Program-made: the position numbers and the translations under genes | The notes under the pieces: generated by a model | What the model was told of the DNA's origin: nothing | The model's input: only the letters and a program-made list of their open reading frames with translations | Databases searched by the model: none | Assembly (NCBI GenBank): GCA_964392085.1 | Contig: CAYMOV010000003.1 | Location: forward strand, 1 to 64,000 | Direction of reading: 5' to 3' | Length of the DNA: 64,000 nucleotides | Source: CAYMOV01 sp964392085 | GTDB lineage: Bacteria; Oederibacteriota; Muellerivitia; Muellerivitales; Muellerivitaceae | In this document: in pieces, positions 32,085-41,121 of the stretch | Layout: each line of letters starts with the position of its first letter | Numbering within the stretch: the first letter of the stretch is position 1

Positions 32085-35000
32085 ATGGATCCCCGTTTTC
32101 TCAAGGGCGAAGGCTCTGAGAACTTCACCGGAAATGAATTGCTCCTGAAGGGCGCCCTGGAAGCCGGGGTGGCCCTCCTGACCGGTTACCCGGGGTCCCC
32201 CGTGGCCGACGTGTTCGATTCGGCCTCCCAAAGCGCGGCCTACCTGCGGGAGCGGGGGATGCTGGCCCAACTGGCCAACAATGAGGCCCTGGCGGCGGCG
32301 CGGCTCCACGGCTCCCAATTGGCCGGGGTCAGGGCTTTGGCGGTCTTCAAGTCCGTGGGCTTCCACGTGGCGGCCGACGCCTTGGTCACTGCCTCCATGG
32401 CCAAGCACGGCCACCAGGGCGGCGCCCTGGTGGTGGTGGGCGACGACCCCTGGAGCGATACGACCCAGGCCCCGGTGGATTCCCGTCGGCTTTCGGACCA
32501 CCTTTTCCTCCCGGTGCTGGAGCCCTCCACCTACCAGGAAGTGAAGGACTGGATCGACCTCGGGTTCCAACTCTCCGAGGCCTCGGACCTCTACCTGACC
32601 TTCCTCCTGATCACCTACCTGGCCGAAGGCGGCGGAACGGTGGATGTGAAGCCGAACCGCAAGCCCCAGGGCGCCAGCACCCTGAACAAGATCGTCCTCG
32701 ACCCTGCGACCTTCGACCCTTCCCAATCGGTGATGCTGCCGCCCTACACGGCGCCCATGGAGGAAACGGCCCTGAAAGTGAAGTTCCCGGCCTTGTTGGA
32801 GGCCGCCCGAAAGCTGGGCCTCAACCGCCTGATCCCCGGCACCGGCAAGGGCGGCCCGGTCTTCGTGACGGCTGGCGCCTCCTACACTTACCTCGTGGAG
32901 GCCCTCCGGCAATTCGACCTGGAGGACCGTTTCCCGATCCTCAAGCTCGGCTTGACCTATCCGGTGGATCCCCAGGCCGTCGCGCTGGCCCTCGCCCATT
33001 CCGACACGCTGATCGTGGTGGAGGAGAAGCGCCGGTTCATCGAGAGCCAGGTCCGGGACATCGTGACCGAGCTTCGGCAGGCCGGGAAGGCCCCGACGGA
33101 CGCGGCGGTCTGGGGCAAGACTTTCCCGGCGGGCCTCGCCGGCTTCCCGATGGAACGCGGGCTGAACCCGGCGCTGGTCATGAAGACCCTGGCGCCATTG
33201 CTCGAGCGATACGAGGCCGCCACCCCCAAGGTCCGCGAGAAGGTCACCATGCTGGAGGAACTGGGCCTCTTCGAGGTGGCCATCCCGGCCCGGACCGCCA
33301 CCTTCTGCCCCGGTTGCCCACACCGCGACACCTCCTCCGTATTCCTCGAACTGGTCCAGGACCTCGCCGACCCGGGTTACATGAGGAGGAACCACCAGGC
33401 CGAGCCCGTGAAGGTCCTCTTCCACGGCGACGCGGGCTGTTACTCCATGCTCTTTATGCCGCCCAACGGCCCCCTGATGAACAACTACATCGGCATGGGT
33501 TTCTCGCCCGGCACCGGGGCGGGCCTGTCGCCCTTCGCTTCAAATAAGGCCGTGGCGTTCCTGGGGGATTCCACGTTCTTCCACTCGGGCATCTCGGGGA
33601 TGTCGGACGCCCTCAAGAACAACCAGGACATCCTGTTCGTCCTTCTCGACAATAAGACCACCGCCATGACGGGGCACCAGCCCCACGCCGGAATGGACCG
33701 CGACCTCATGGGCAACCTCACCTTCGCCCAGGACATCGAGAAGGCCCTCCAGGGCCTGTCGGAAGGCCAGGAAGTCACCGTGGCCCGGGTGAACCCCGAG
33801 GACCGCAAGGCCTACCGGGAACTGCTGGAAAAGCTGGTGCTGGAGGACGGGGTCAAGTTCGTGGTGGCCGACAAGGAATGCGGCATCACCTACCACCGCC
33901 GACTGAGGCGGGAGCGGGGCAAGGAACTCAAGGAAGTGGGTTATCTCCGAAAGGAAGTCCGCATCGGCGTGAGCCAGGACACCTGCGAGTTCTGCCTGGA
34001 GTGCACCCGATTGACCGGATGCCCCGGCCTCACGATCGAGCCGACCCTTTACGGCCCCAAGATGGCCACGGACCTTTCCACCTGTGTGACCGACGGGGCC
34101 TGCGCCCGGGTGAAGGCCTGCCCGGCATTCGAGGAAGTCACCATCGAGCGGAGCTCCAAGCCCCCGAAACCCGCGTTGCCCGACGCCTCGGGCCTGCCCC
34201 AACCGGCCCTGTTTTCGTTCAAGGGTGACTGGCGCTGCCACATCGCGGGCGTGGGGGGCATGGGCATCGGGGCCTCCACGGCCATCCTCGTGCGGGCCGC
34301 GACCCACCAAGGGCTGTTCGTCACGTTCTGCGACAAGAAGGGCATCGCGATCCGGAACGGCGGGGTCTATTCCCAGATCACCCTGAGCGACCGGCGTCGG
34401 ATCGTCTCGCCCCTCATGGCCCAGGGCCAGGCCGACCTGCTCCTCGGCCTCGACAACCTGGAGGCGGCCCGTGGCCTCGACCCGCGATTAACCTTCCGGG
34501 TGGGATCCAAGGACCGTACCCACAGCCTGGTCAATACCGGCAAGATGCCCACGATCCGCACCCTCATGGGACAGGAGGATTTCTCCCCGGCCTTCCTGGG
34601 GGAAATCTTCAAGAAATACACCCTCGATTATTTCGGCGCCGACCTGTCCCACATCAGCCAAGACCTGATGGGCAACAAGCTCTACGTGAACGTCATGATG
34701 TTGGGCGTGGCCTTCCAGAAGGGGTTCCTACCCCTATCCCTCGCGAACTTGGAAATGGCCATCGGGGAGAATTTCAGGGGCTCCGAGGGCGAGGCGAACC
34801 TCAAGGCGTTCCACCTGGGCCGGGACGTGGCGGCCCATCCCGAGGCCTACCAGGCCGAGGTGAGGGAGGATTGGAAGGCCCTTGCCGACCGCAAGGCGAA
34901 GGACCTCGGGGGAAGGGGCAAGGCTTACCGGGCCCTCCTCTCCCAATTCGAGCAGGCCTGGAATGGCGAGGCGGAATTCCTAAAGGATGTGGCGGACCGG

Positions 35001-35612
35001 CTTTACGAACTCATCCAATACGATTCCATGTCCTACGCCCGCAAGTACCTGGACCGGGTGCTGGACGTCCTATCCTCCGACCGGGCCGAGCGCCAATGGG
35101 CCGCCACCCGCGCCACGGTGAAATACCTTCATAAGGTCATGGCCATCAAGGACGAGGTCTACGTAGCCCACCTCCTGACCAGCCCCGAGAAGTACCGGCG
35201 GGACCGGAAGCGCTGGGGTGTGGACCCATCCCGGGGCGACAAGCTGACCTACAAGCACTTCAACCGCCCGAGCTTCGAGGTGATGGGCATGAAGCTGGAA
35301 TTCGACCTGGACTCCCGCGACTGGATGCTGAAGTCCATGAAACACCTGAAGATTTTGCGGGCCCTATTGCCCTCTTGGCACAAGAACGAGAAGGACTTTA
35401 GGGCCTGGTATGAGGCCCTGGTGGACCGGTTCCCCCGGGAGGGTAAGGGCCGCTATGACACCTGGGTGAAGGTGCTGGAACTGCCGGAGGAAGTGCGGGG
35501 CTACCGGGAGATCCGTTATCCCAAGATGGACCGGGCCCGTTTGGAAGCTGAGAAGCTCTTGTCCGCCTCGGTGCCGACCACCGCCCCCCAACGCGAACCC
35601 GTCGGGGTTTAA
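32085..35612 (+). CDS. Indolepyruvate ferredoxin oxidoreductase, fused large form
   Basis: Oxidatively decarboxylates aryl pyruvates from aromatic amino acids to aryl acetyl-CoA. The 1175-residue chain fuses the parts that are separate IorA and IorB in archaea: an N-terminal pyrimidine-binding domain (TGYPGSPVADVF), a TPP domain with CPGCPHRDTSS, GDAGCYSMLF and LLDNKTTAMTG (about residues 410-545), a cysteine-rich ferredoxin-like segment (CEFCLECTRLTGCPG and CVTDGACARVKAC, near 635-685), a gamma-like domain with AGVGGMGIG near 725, and a C-terminal helical region. I use ATG 32085 with GAGG upstream, not the ATG at 32049. Confidence 0.92.
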   Translation: MDPRFLKGEGSENFTGNELLLKGALEAGVALLTGYPGSPVADVFDSASQSAAYLRERGMLAQLANNEALAAARLHGSQLAGVRALAVFKSVGFHVAADALVTASMAKHGHQGGALVVVGDDPWSDTTQAPVDSRRLSDHLFLPVLEPSTYQEVKDWIDLGFQLSEASDLYLTFLLITYLAEGGGTVDVKPNRKPQGASTLNKIVLDPATFDPSQSVMLPPYTAPMEETALKVKFPALLEAARKLGLNRLIPGTGKGGPVFVTAGASYTYLVEALRQFDLEDRFPILKLGLTYPVDPQAVALALAHSDTLIVVEEKRRFIESQVRDIVTELRQAGKAPTDAAVWGKTFPAGLAGFPMERGLNPALVMKTLAPLLERYEAATPKVREKVTMLEELGLFEVAIPARTATFCPGCPHRDTSSVFLELVQDLADPGYMRRNHQAEPVKVLFHGDAGCYSMLFMPPNGPLMNNYIGMGFSPGTGAGLSPFASNKAVAFLGDSTFFHSGISGMSDALKNNQDILFVLLDNKTTAMTGHQPHAGMDRDLMGNLTFAQDIEKALQGLSEGQEVTVARVNPEDRKAYRELLEKLVLEDGVKFVVADKECGITYHRRLRRERGKELKEVGYLRKEVRIGVSQDTCEFCLECTRLTGCPGLTIEPTLYGPKMATDLSTCVTDGACARVKACPAFEEVTIERSSKPPKPALPDASGLPQPALFSFKGDWRCHIAGVGGMGIGASTAILVRAATHQGLFVTFCDKKGIAIRNGGVYSQITLSDRRRIVSPLMAQGQADLLLGLDNLEAARGLDPRLTFRVGSKDRTHSLVNTGKMPTIRTLMGQEDFSPAFLGEIFKKYTLDYFGADLSHISQDLMGNKLYVNVMMLGVAFQKGFLPLSLANLEMAIGENFRGSEGEANLKAFHLGRDVAAHPEAYQAEVREDWKALADRKAKDLGGRGKAYRALLSQFEQAWNGEAEFLKDVADRLYELIQYDSMSYARKYLDRVLDVLSSDRAERQWAATRATVKYLHKVMAIKDEVYVAHLLTSPEKYRRDRKRWGVDPSRGDKLTYKHFNRPSFEVMGMKLEFDLDSRDWMLKSMKHLKILRALLPSWHKNEKDFRAWYEALVDRFPREGKGRYDTWVKVLELPEEVRGYREIRYPKMDRARLEAEKLLSASVPTTAPQREPVGV

Positions 35613-35629
35613 TTCAACGAATAATATTT

Positions 35630-35760
35630 TTCACCAAAAAGTTCACTACCCGTCAGCCTTCAGCTGAGGGCGTAAACGAGGTCACGAAGGAAAGCCTTGA
35701 ATTTAATGATTTTATCCCATAGGCGTTCTTAGTGAACTTTGTGATCTTGGTGGTTCAAAA
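35630..35760. repeat. Palindromic intergenic repeat, copy 6
   Basis: Fills the 155-bp gap between the converging indolepyruvate oxidoreductase and rluA-type genes. The left arm TTCACCAAAAAGTTCAC (from 35630) pairs with the right arm GTGAACTTTGTGATCTTGGT (from 35732). Bases 35648-35678 are an inverted copy of 31109-31139 with 28 of 31 matches. No clear T-tract terminator is seen, so the long hairpin may itself serve as a termination signal for both genes. Confidence 0.65.
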
Positions 35761-35767
35761 GGTTTTG

Positions 35768-36433
35768 TCAGCCGTTCTTGTTCAACCCGAATCCCTCCAT
35801 CATCTTCCCGAAATCCTCCGTGAGCTCCGCGTGGAACGTCTCGGCGAGGCCCTCCCCAAGGGGGATTATCAGTTCCACTGCGTGCAACATCAATCTTGTG
35901 GCCCCGCCAACCGGCCTTTCCTGGCCGTACTTGGGGTCCCCCAGCACCGGATGGCCGATGGCGTAGAGATGCGCGCGGATCTGGTGGCGGCGGCCCGTCT
36001 CGGGTTCCACCTCCAGCAGGGACGCCTGGTCATTGGCCCGGAGGGCCCGGTAGTGGGTGACCGAGGGTTTGCCCTTGGGATCGGTGCCCACCCGGCCGGA
36101 GCCGAACTCTTTCAGCGCTTGGCGAATGGTGCCGTCCTTGTGGACCCGTCCCAGGACGGCCACCAGGTATTTCTTCTTCGCCTCATGCTTTTCGAAGGCC
36201 TGGCTGAGGGCCTTATGGGTTTCGGCGTCCTTGGCGAAGACCAGGACCCCGCTGGTTTCCCGGTCCAGCCGATGGACGACCCAAAGCTTGATCCCGAGTT
36301 TTTCGGACAATAGCTCGACCAGGGGCTTGGCGGGGTTTGGGCCCCGTTCAGGGATGACGGGCACTCCCGCCGCCTTGGCGACTGCGATGAAATGGGGTTC
36401 GTCCTTCAGGATGACGTAGGGTTCGGTGGTCAT
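35768..36433 (-). CDS. RluA-family pseudouridine synthase
   Basis: Isomerises uridine to pseudouridine in RNA. The 221-residue protein has the catalytic motif VVHRLDRETSGVLVFAK with the essential aspartate, EVEPETGRRHQIRAHL, and GHPVLGDPKYG. It lacks an N-terminal S4 domain, like the short RluA/TruC branch, so the target (23S rRNA or tRNA) is not known. I start at ATG 36433; a GTG nine codons upstream is an alternative. It is one of only two genes on the minus strand, divergent from recN. Confidence 0.9.
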   Translation of the reverse strand: MTTEPYVILKDEPHFIAVAKAAGVPVIPERGPNPAKPLVELLSEKLGIKLWVVHRLDRETSGVLVFAKDAETHKALSQAFEKHEAKKKYLVAVLGRVHKDGTIRQALKEFGSGRVGTDPKGKPSVTHYRALRANDQASLLEVEPETGRRHQIRAHLYAIGHPVLGDPKYGQERPVGGATRLMLHAVELIIPLGEGLAETFHAELTEDFGKMMEGFGLNKNG

Positions 36434-36557
36434 GGGGATATTAAAGCAGATGGGGCCCACAGCTGGGATGCCTTTGCGGGTGGGTTTGGGATAAAATGCC
36501 GGACATTCCTTGGATGTCCCGTGCCGCTGTGACCCCGTGTTGAAAATTGAGGCTTCA

Positions 36558-38294
36558 GTGCTTCGACATTTATCCGTCCAAAACTTCGCGATCGTCGACC
36601 GGGTGGACCTCGAGTTCGAGCCCGGGTTGAACGTCCTGACCGGCGAGACCGGCGCGGGGAAATCCCTTTTGGTGGACGCCCTTTACTTCCTCCTGGGCGA
36701 CCGGTTGGACCCAGGCATCCTCCGGACCGGCGAGGAGAAGGCCACGGCGGAGGCCCTCTTCCAACTCGAACCCTCCTCCCCGGCCATCGCCAAGCTTTCC
36801 GATTGGGGCCTGGAGGCCCCGGGCGGCGAGATCCTCCTGAAACGCGAGTTCAACCGTTCCTCCGGCAAGACGCGCAGTTTCGTCAACGGCTCCCTGGCCA
36901 CCGCCGCCATGGTTTCCGAGTTGGCGGACTTCCTGGTGGACCTCCACGGCCAGCATGAGCACCAAGCCATCTTCAACGTGGGACGGCACCGGCGATTGGT
37001 GGACGCCTCGGGGCACCTGGAAAAACCCCTTCAATCCGTTTCTGAAGCCTACCGGTCCTTGTCCGGCCTGTTGGGGGAGCGAACCCGGCTGGGAGGCGAC
37101 GCCAAGGAAGCCGCCCGACGGCAGGACCTGTTGGCGTTCCAGGTCAATGAGCTCGAATCCGCCGGATTGGAATCCTTGGATGAGGAATCCATCCTCCGGG
37201 AATACCAGGCCCTCAAACACGCGGGACGCATCACCGATTCACTCCGGGAGGCCCAGGATTCCTTGGACGGCGCCGCGGGCGGGGGAGCCGCCTCCCTGGC
37301 GGGCCAAGCCCTGAACCGTATCCAGGACTGCGCCAAACTCGACCCGAGCCTGGAACCCCTGGTGGAAACCGCCCGACAAGCCCAGGAAACCTTGAACCAG
37401 CTCAGTTACGACCTGTCCCGCAGGCTCGAGTCGGGCGGGTATTCCGAGGACCAGTTCCGGGACTTGTCCGAGCGGGTGGACTTGATCCATACACTGAAGA
37501 AAAAATACGGCGAAAGCCTCGGGGAAGTCCGGGGTTACCTGGGGCGGGCCCGGTTCGAACTGGATGACCTGCAGAACCGCGAGGGTCGGTTGAAGGCGGT
37601 GCAGGCCGACATCGACCAAGCCGCCGAGGTTTACCGGTCCGCCGCGTCCGATCTCCACGTCCAGCGGGTCAAGGCGGGGAGGAAACTGACGGGCCAGGTG
37701 AAGGAGTTGCTCGAGGAACTGGGGCTTCCCGGCGCGCGGTTGGAAGTCGCGGTGGAGGCCCAGGAGCAGCCCGACAGCCCCGTGTCCGACAAGGGCAAGC
37801 GCCTCGCCCTTTCCCCCCAGGGATGGGACAAGGTGGAATTCCAATTTTCCGCCAATCCCGGGGAGCCCCTCCGGCCCCTCGCCAAGGTGGCCTCCGGGGG
37901 TGAGGCCTCCCGGGTCATGTTGGCCCTCAAGGCGGCTTTGGCCGATTCGGACGAGGTGCCGGTATTGGTGTTCGACGAGATTGATACGGGCGTGGGGGCC
38001 CGAACGGCCCCGGCGGTCGGGCGGGTGATGGAGGACTTGGCGGCCCGGAAACAACTCTTATGCATCTCGCACCTGGCCCCCTTGGCGGGGTTGGGAAACT
38101 GCCATTACCAGATCCGGAAACAGGTTTCGGAAGGGAAAACCTTCACCTTGGTGAAACGTTTACAGGGGGAGGAACGGGTGGAGGAATTGGCGAAAATGCT
38201 TGGTGGGGAACGGGTTTCAGAGGCCTCCCTACGGCACGCCCGGGAGCTTTTGAAGGGGACTCCACCGAAAGGGCCCGAATTCAGGTTGCAATGA
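36558..38294 (+). CDS. recN: DNA repair protein RecN
   Basis: An SMC-like ATPase acting on double-strand breaks. The 578-residue product begins LRHLSVQNFAIVDRVDLEF, with Walker A GETGAGKS at residues 29-36, a central coiled coil from about 150 to 390, the ABC signature VASGGEASRVMLALKAAL and Walker B VLVFDEIDTGVGA. The start is GTG 36558 with GAGG six bases upstream, which yields the canonical N terminus; the open frame upstream to 36510 is not used. A TAAAAT -10-like box lies at 36492. Confidence 0.95.
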   Translation: MLRHLSVQNFAIVDRVDLEFEPGLNVLTGETGAGKSLLVDALYFLLGDRLDPGILRTGEEKATAEALFQLEPSSPAIAKLSDWGLEAPGGEILLKREFNRSSGKTRSFVNGSLATAAMVSELADFLVDLHGQHEHQAIFNVGRHRRLVDASGHLEKPLQSVSEAYRSLSGLLGERTRLGGDAKEAARRQDLLAFQVNELESAGLESLDEESILREYQALKHAGRITDSLREAQDSLDGAAGGGAASLAGQALNRIQDCAKLDPSLEPLVETARQAQETLNQLSYDLSRRLESGGYSEDQFRDLSERVDLIHTLKKKYGESLGEVRGYLGRARFELDDLQNREGRLKAVQADIDQAAEVYRSAASDLHVQRVKAGRKLTGQVKELLEELGLPGARLEVAVEAQEQPDSPVSDKGKRLALSPQGWDKVEFQFSANPGEPLRPLAKVASGGEASRVMLALKAALADSDEVPVLVFDEIDTGVGARTAPAVGRVMEDLAARKQLLCISHLAPLAGLGNCHYQIRKQVSEGKTFTLVKRLQGEERVEELAKMLGGERVSEASLRHARELLKGTPPKGPEFRLQ

Positions 38295-38423
38295 TTTGTC
38301 TCGGTTGCTAACCTTGCGCCGTTGTTGGAGACCCTCCGCGCGAGGCTCGTCGACTCCCTGAGTCGGAACGCGGTTCGGTCCGTTCGGTCTTTTCCCAATA
38401 AAAAACATCCAGGAGATCAAAGC

Positions 38424-39329
38424 ATGAAGCTGACCCGTTCAGTTGTGGTCGCAGCGCTTGCCCTGGGGTTGTGCTTCGGCGCCGCCCAGGCCCAGACGAC
38501 CCATAAGAAGTCCACGGCGAAAAAGCACACGACCAAGATGGCCGTCAGGGAAACCTCGGCCCCGGTCCGGCACCGCATGGCTGAGAAGGAATATCTCGTC
38601 GGCCAGACGATGAACGGCAATACCGGTCTCCTGACCCAGGAAACCGCCCAGAGCCTGCCCAAGAGCAAGTTCCGCGGCGGCTTGAACCTGGAGTACGCCA
38701 GCTTCGGGAACGGCTTCAGCCAGTTCCAGATCCGCGGCGGCGTGGGCTACGGCATCACCAAGGACCTTGAGGTCTACGGGACCCTGCCCTTCGTCTCCGA
38801 CAGCTACACGGGCGCCAGCGCCAGCGGGATCGGGTCCATCCAGGTGGGCGGTAAGTACATCATCGCGGGCAAGGGTTCCACCCCGGTCAATTTCGGCTTG
38901 GGCGCGGATATCGGCTTCGCGGGCGACACCAAGGTGACCCCCTATTCCGGCGTCAACATCGGCCTGAAGGGCATGGTCACCGCCAAGACCGCTGGTATCC
39001 TGCTGAACGGCACCTTGGGCTTCGTGATCACCGGCAGCTCCAACATCACCGGGCTTGGCGTCAACCCGAACCCTCCCTATAACCTGATCAACGTCACTTA
39101 TTCCTACAATCCCCCCGACTATGTCTACCTTTCGGGTGGCGTGGGCGTTCCCTTCACCCCGACCCTCACCGGGATCGCGGAGTTGAACATCAACCCCTAC
39201 GGAACGGACAGCTCCAACATCCTCGCGGGGATCCGGGCGGGCCAGAAGACCCAGTTGCAGGCCGGCTTGACGATCGGCATCGGCAGCGCCGCGGCCGACA
39301 TCGGGTTGTTGGCTGGAGTGGTGTTCTAA
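38424..39329 (+). CDS. Predicted outer-membrane beta-barrel protein
   Basis: A 301-residue secreted protein. I start at ATG 38424 with AGGAG upstream. A signal peptide (MKLTRSVVVAALALGLCFGAAQAQ) leads into a lysine/threonine-rich segment to about residue 60, then alternating amphipathic strands with many glycines and aromatics, such as FSQFQIRGGVGYGITKDLEV and YVYLSGGVGVPFTPTLTG, up to a C-terminal hydrophobic strand ending in F. This is the pattern of small outer-membrane barrels (DUF-type OprB/porin-like). No substrate can be named. It ends in a strong terminator. Confidence 0.75.
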   Translation: MKLTRSVVVAALALGLCFGAAQAQTTHKKSTAKKHTTKMAVRETSAPVRHRMAEKEYLVGQTMNGNTGLLTQETAQSLPKSKFRGGLNLEYASFGNGFSQFQIRGGVGYGITKDLEVYGTLPFVSDSYTGASASGIGSIQVGGKYIIAGKGSTPVNFGLGADIGFAGDTKVTPYSGVNIGLKGMVTAKTAGILLNGTLGFVITGSSNITGLGVNPNPPYNLINVTYSYNPPDYVYLSGGVGVPFTPTLTGIAELNINPYGTDSSNILAGIRAGQKTQLQAGLTIGIGSAAADIGLLAGVVF

Positions 39330-39343
39330 TAATCAGGACCGAA

Positions 39344-39373
39344 GGCCCTCCGGGAAACCGGGGGGCCTTTTTT
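39344..39373. terminator. Terminator shared by converging genes
   Basis: Stem GGCCCTCCGG (39344-39353) pairs with CCGGGGGGCC (39358-39367), one G-T wobble, around a GAAA loop, followed by six T. The stop codon of the minus-strand vanZ-type gene lies inside the T run (39372-39374). On the minus strand the hairpin would lie just beyond that gene, so it could serve both directions, though only the plus side has the T tract. Confidence 0.85.
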
Positions 39374-40061
39374 ATTTCCGGAGCCTCCGGATATGGGAGG
39401 GGCGGAGTTCCAGGCGCATCTGGGGGTTCCGTTTCTTGCGCCGGGTCCTCCGGAGGGGAGAGGACGGTCGGATCGGGCTGTCTGGGTGTGAAGCGGCACG
39501 CTTCGGCTTGGGGATCCTTTCACGGGGTTGGGCGGGCCCGCTTCGACGCGGAACGGGAGTCGTTTTCCGCTTCGGGGCCTTGGAGACCCGGGGGATTTCC
39601 TGGGTGGGGGCCTCACTCGGGTCCATGAATTCGACGGGAGGGGGAAGGGGCGGCGGCTCGGGCCGGGGGTCCACCGTTTCCCCGGGGAGGCGGCTCAACC
39701 GGAAGCATAGCCAAAGCCCCAAGGCCGCGCCCACCGAGTCGATCACCACATCCCGGGGTTGCGCGGACCTGGTGGGGATGAAGGATTGGTGGAACTCGTC
39801 ACTGACCGCGAAGAGGACGGACCAGGCCCAGGCCTTCTCGGCGTGGCGCCGCGCCCAGAGGCCCAGGGGATGGGTGAGGGCGAAGTAAAAGAGAACCGCC
39901 AAAAACCCGTACTCCGCCAAGTGGCAGGTTTTTTTAAGGACGAAATCATAAGACAAGCCGCTTTCGATGTTGGCGTGCTGGGAAAAGGCGAAAATGACCG
40001 ACATCCAGCCGAGGGCCGGGAGCCACCGGGGTTTCAGGATGTTTTGGGAAGGCGGTGCCAT
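39372..40061 (-). CDS. VanZ-like membrane protein with basic proline-rich tail
   Basis: A 229-residue protein. The first 125 residues are a VanZ-like domain with several membrane segments and the conserved pieces KTCHLAEYGFLAVLF and SDEFHQSFIPTRSAQPRDVVID. After residue 130 comes a tail of about 100 residues very rich in proline, arginine and lysine, absent from ordinary VanZ proteins and probably disordered. I start at ATG 40061; a longer open frame upstream would overlap the accA promoter. VanZ proteins are linked to glycopeptide tolerance in some species, but the cellular role here is unknown. Confidence 0.8.
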   Translation of the reverse strand: MAPPSQNILKPRWLPALGWMSVIFAFSQHANIESGLSYDFVLKKTCHLAEYGFLAVLFYFALTHPLGLWARRHAEKAWAWSVLFAVSDEFHQSFIPTRSAQPRDVVIDSVGAALGLWLCFRLSRLPGETVDPRPEPPPLPPPVEFMDPSEAPTQEIPRVSKAPKRKTTPVPRRSGPAQPRERIPKPKRAASHPDSPIRPSSPLRRTRRKKRNPQMRLELRPSHIRRLRK

Positions 40062-40109
40062 GGGCCTATTGTAGCCCGGCGAGAGGTCGCCGACCCCGGC
40101 TCCTTCCGT

Positions 40110-40115
40110 TATAAT
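40110..40115 (+). promoter_or_regulatory. accA: -10 box of the accA promoter
   Basis: A perfect TATAAT at 40110-40115, 31 bp before the TTG start I choose for accA and 49 bp from the divergent vanZ-type start. The -35 region around 40087 is poor. This box overlaps an in-frame ATG at 40114, which argues against that ATG as the start. Confidence 0.5.
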
Positions 40116-40146
40116 GCCCCCCCACCAAAGGCACCAAAGGAACGTC

Positions 40147-41118
40147 TTGAAAAAGTCCACCCCGAACCTCGAAGCCCAACTCTCGGACCTGGAGCGCCGA
40201 ATCCGGGATTTGAGGCATTTGCCGGACCACGAACGCCATACGCCCTCCATCACCCGGTTGGAGAAGGCCGCGGGCCAGCTCCGCAAGAAGACCTACGCCA
40301 ACCGGTCGGCCTGGAGCCGGGTCCAGTTGGCCCGTCATCCCCAGCGCCCCCTGGCCCTGGATTACCTCCAACGCCTGGTGACCGAGTTCACCGAGATCCA
40401 CGGGGACAGGGCCTTCGGGGACGATCCCGCCACCGTGGCGGGGTTCGGTTTCCTGTCCGGCAAACCCTTAGCGGTCATCGCCCAGCAGCGGGGCCATGAC
40501 ACCCAGGAGAACCTCAAGCGCAATTTCGGCATGTCGCACCCCGAAGGCTACCGCAAGGCCCTCCGTGTCATGAAACTGGCCGAGAAATTCAACCGGCCCA
40601 TCCTGACCTTGATCGACACTTCGGGCGCCTACCCCGGCCTGGGGGCCGAGGAACGGGGCCAGGCGGAAGCCATCGCGCGGAACCTCCTGGAGATGGCCCG
40701 CCTCCGGGTGCCCGTGGTGGCCGTGGTGATCGGGGAAGGCGGGAGCGGCGGCGCGCTGGGGATCGGCGTCGCCAACAAGGTCCTCATGCTCGAGAACTCG
40801 GTGTATTCGGTCATCTCGCCCGAGGGCTGCGCGGCCATCCTGTGGGACAACCGGGAGATGATCCAACAGGCCTCCGAGGTGTTGAAACTGACCGCGAAGG
40901 ACCTCCTGGGATTGCAGGTCGTGGACGAGATCGTCCCCGAGCCGATGGGCGGCGCCCACCTGAACCCCGACGAGACCGCCAAGAACCTGAAGCGATCCCT
41001 TGAACGACACCTCGCGTCCCTGGGGCGCCTCAGCCCCTCGGAGATCGAGAAACAGCGTTACAGGAAATTCCGGGCCATGGGGAAGTTCCTGTCCCGCACC
41101 TTGCCCGAGAAGTCCTAG
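40147..41118 (+). CDS. accA: Acetyl-CoA carboxylase carboxyltransferase subunit alpha
   Basis: Transfers the carboxyl group from biotin to acetyl-CoA with AccD in fatty-acid synthesis. The 323-residue length fits. Motifs include PRLDYLQRL-like LALDYLQRLVTEFTEIHGDR, GHDTQENLKRNFGM, LIDTSGAYPGLGAEERGQ, VIGEGGSGGALGI and SPEGCAAILW. The start is TTG 40147 with AAGGA upstream; the ATG at 40114 lies in the promoter. The amidase gene follows after 3 bp. accD is not in the window; birA at 47 kb would supply the biotin ligase. Confidence 0.95.
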   Translation: MKKSTPNLEAQLSDLERRIRDLRHLPDHERHTPSITRLEKAAGQLRKKTYANRSAWSRVQLARHPQRPLALDYLQRLVTEFTEIHGDRAFGDDPATVAGFGFLSGKPLAVIAQQRGHDTQENLKRNFGMSHPEGYRKALRVMKLAEKFNRPILTLIDTSGAYPGLGAEERGQAEAIARNLLEMARLRVPVVAVVIGEGGSGGALGIGVANKVLMLENSVYSVISPEGCAAILWDNREMIQQASEVLKLTAKDLLGLQVVDEIVPEPMGGAHLNPDETAKNLKRSLERHLASLGRLSPSEIEKQRYRKFRAMGKFLSRTLPEKS

Positions 41119-41121
41119 GCC

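Noticed and set aside
31109..35678. Composite transposon bounded by the inverted 31-bp blocks
   Set aside because: No transposase lies between the blocks, and the genes are normal metabolic genes with local composition. I keep the inverted pair only as a repeat observation.
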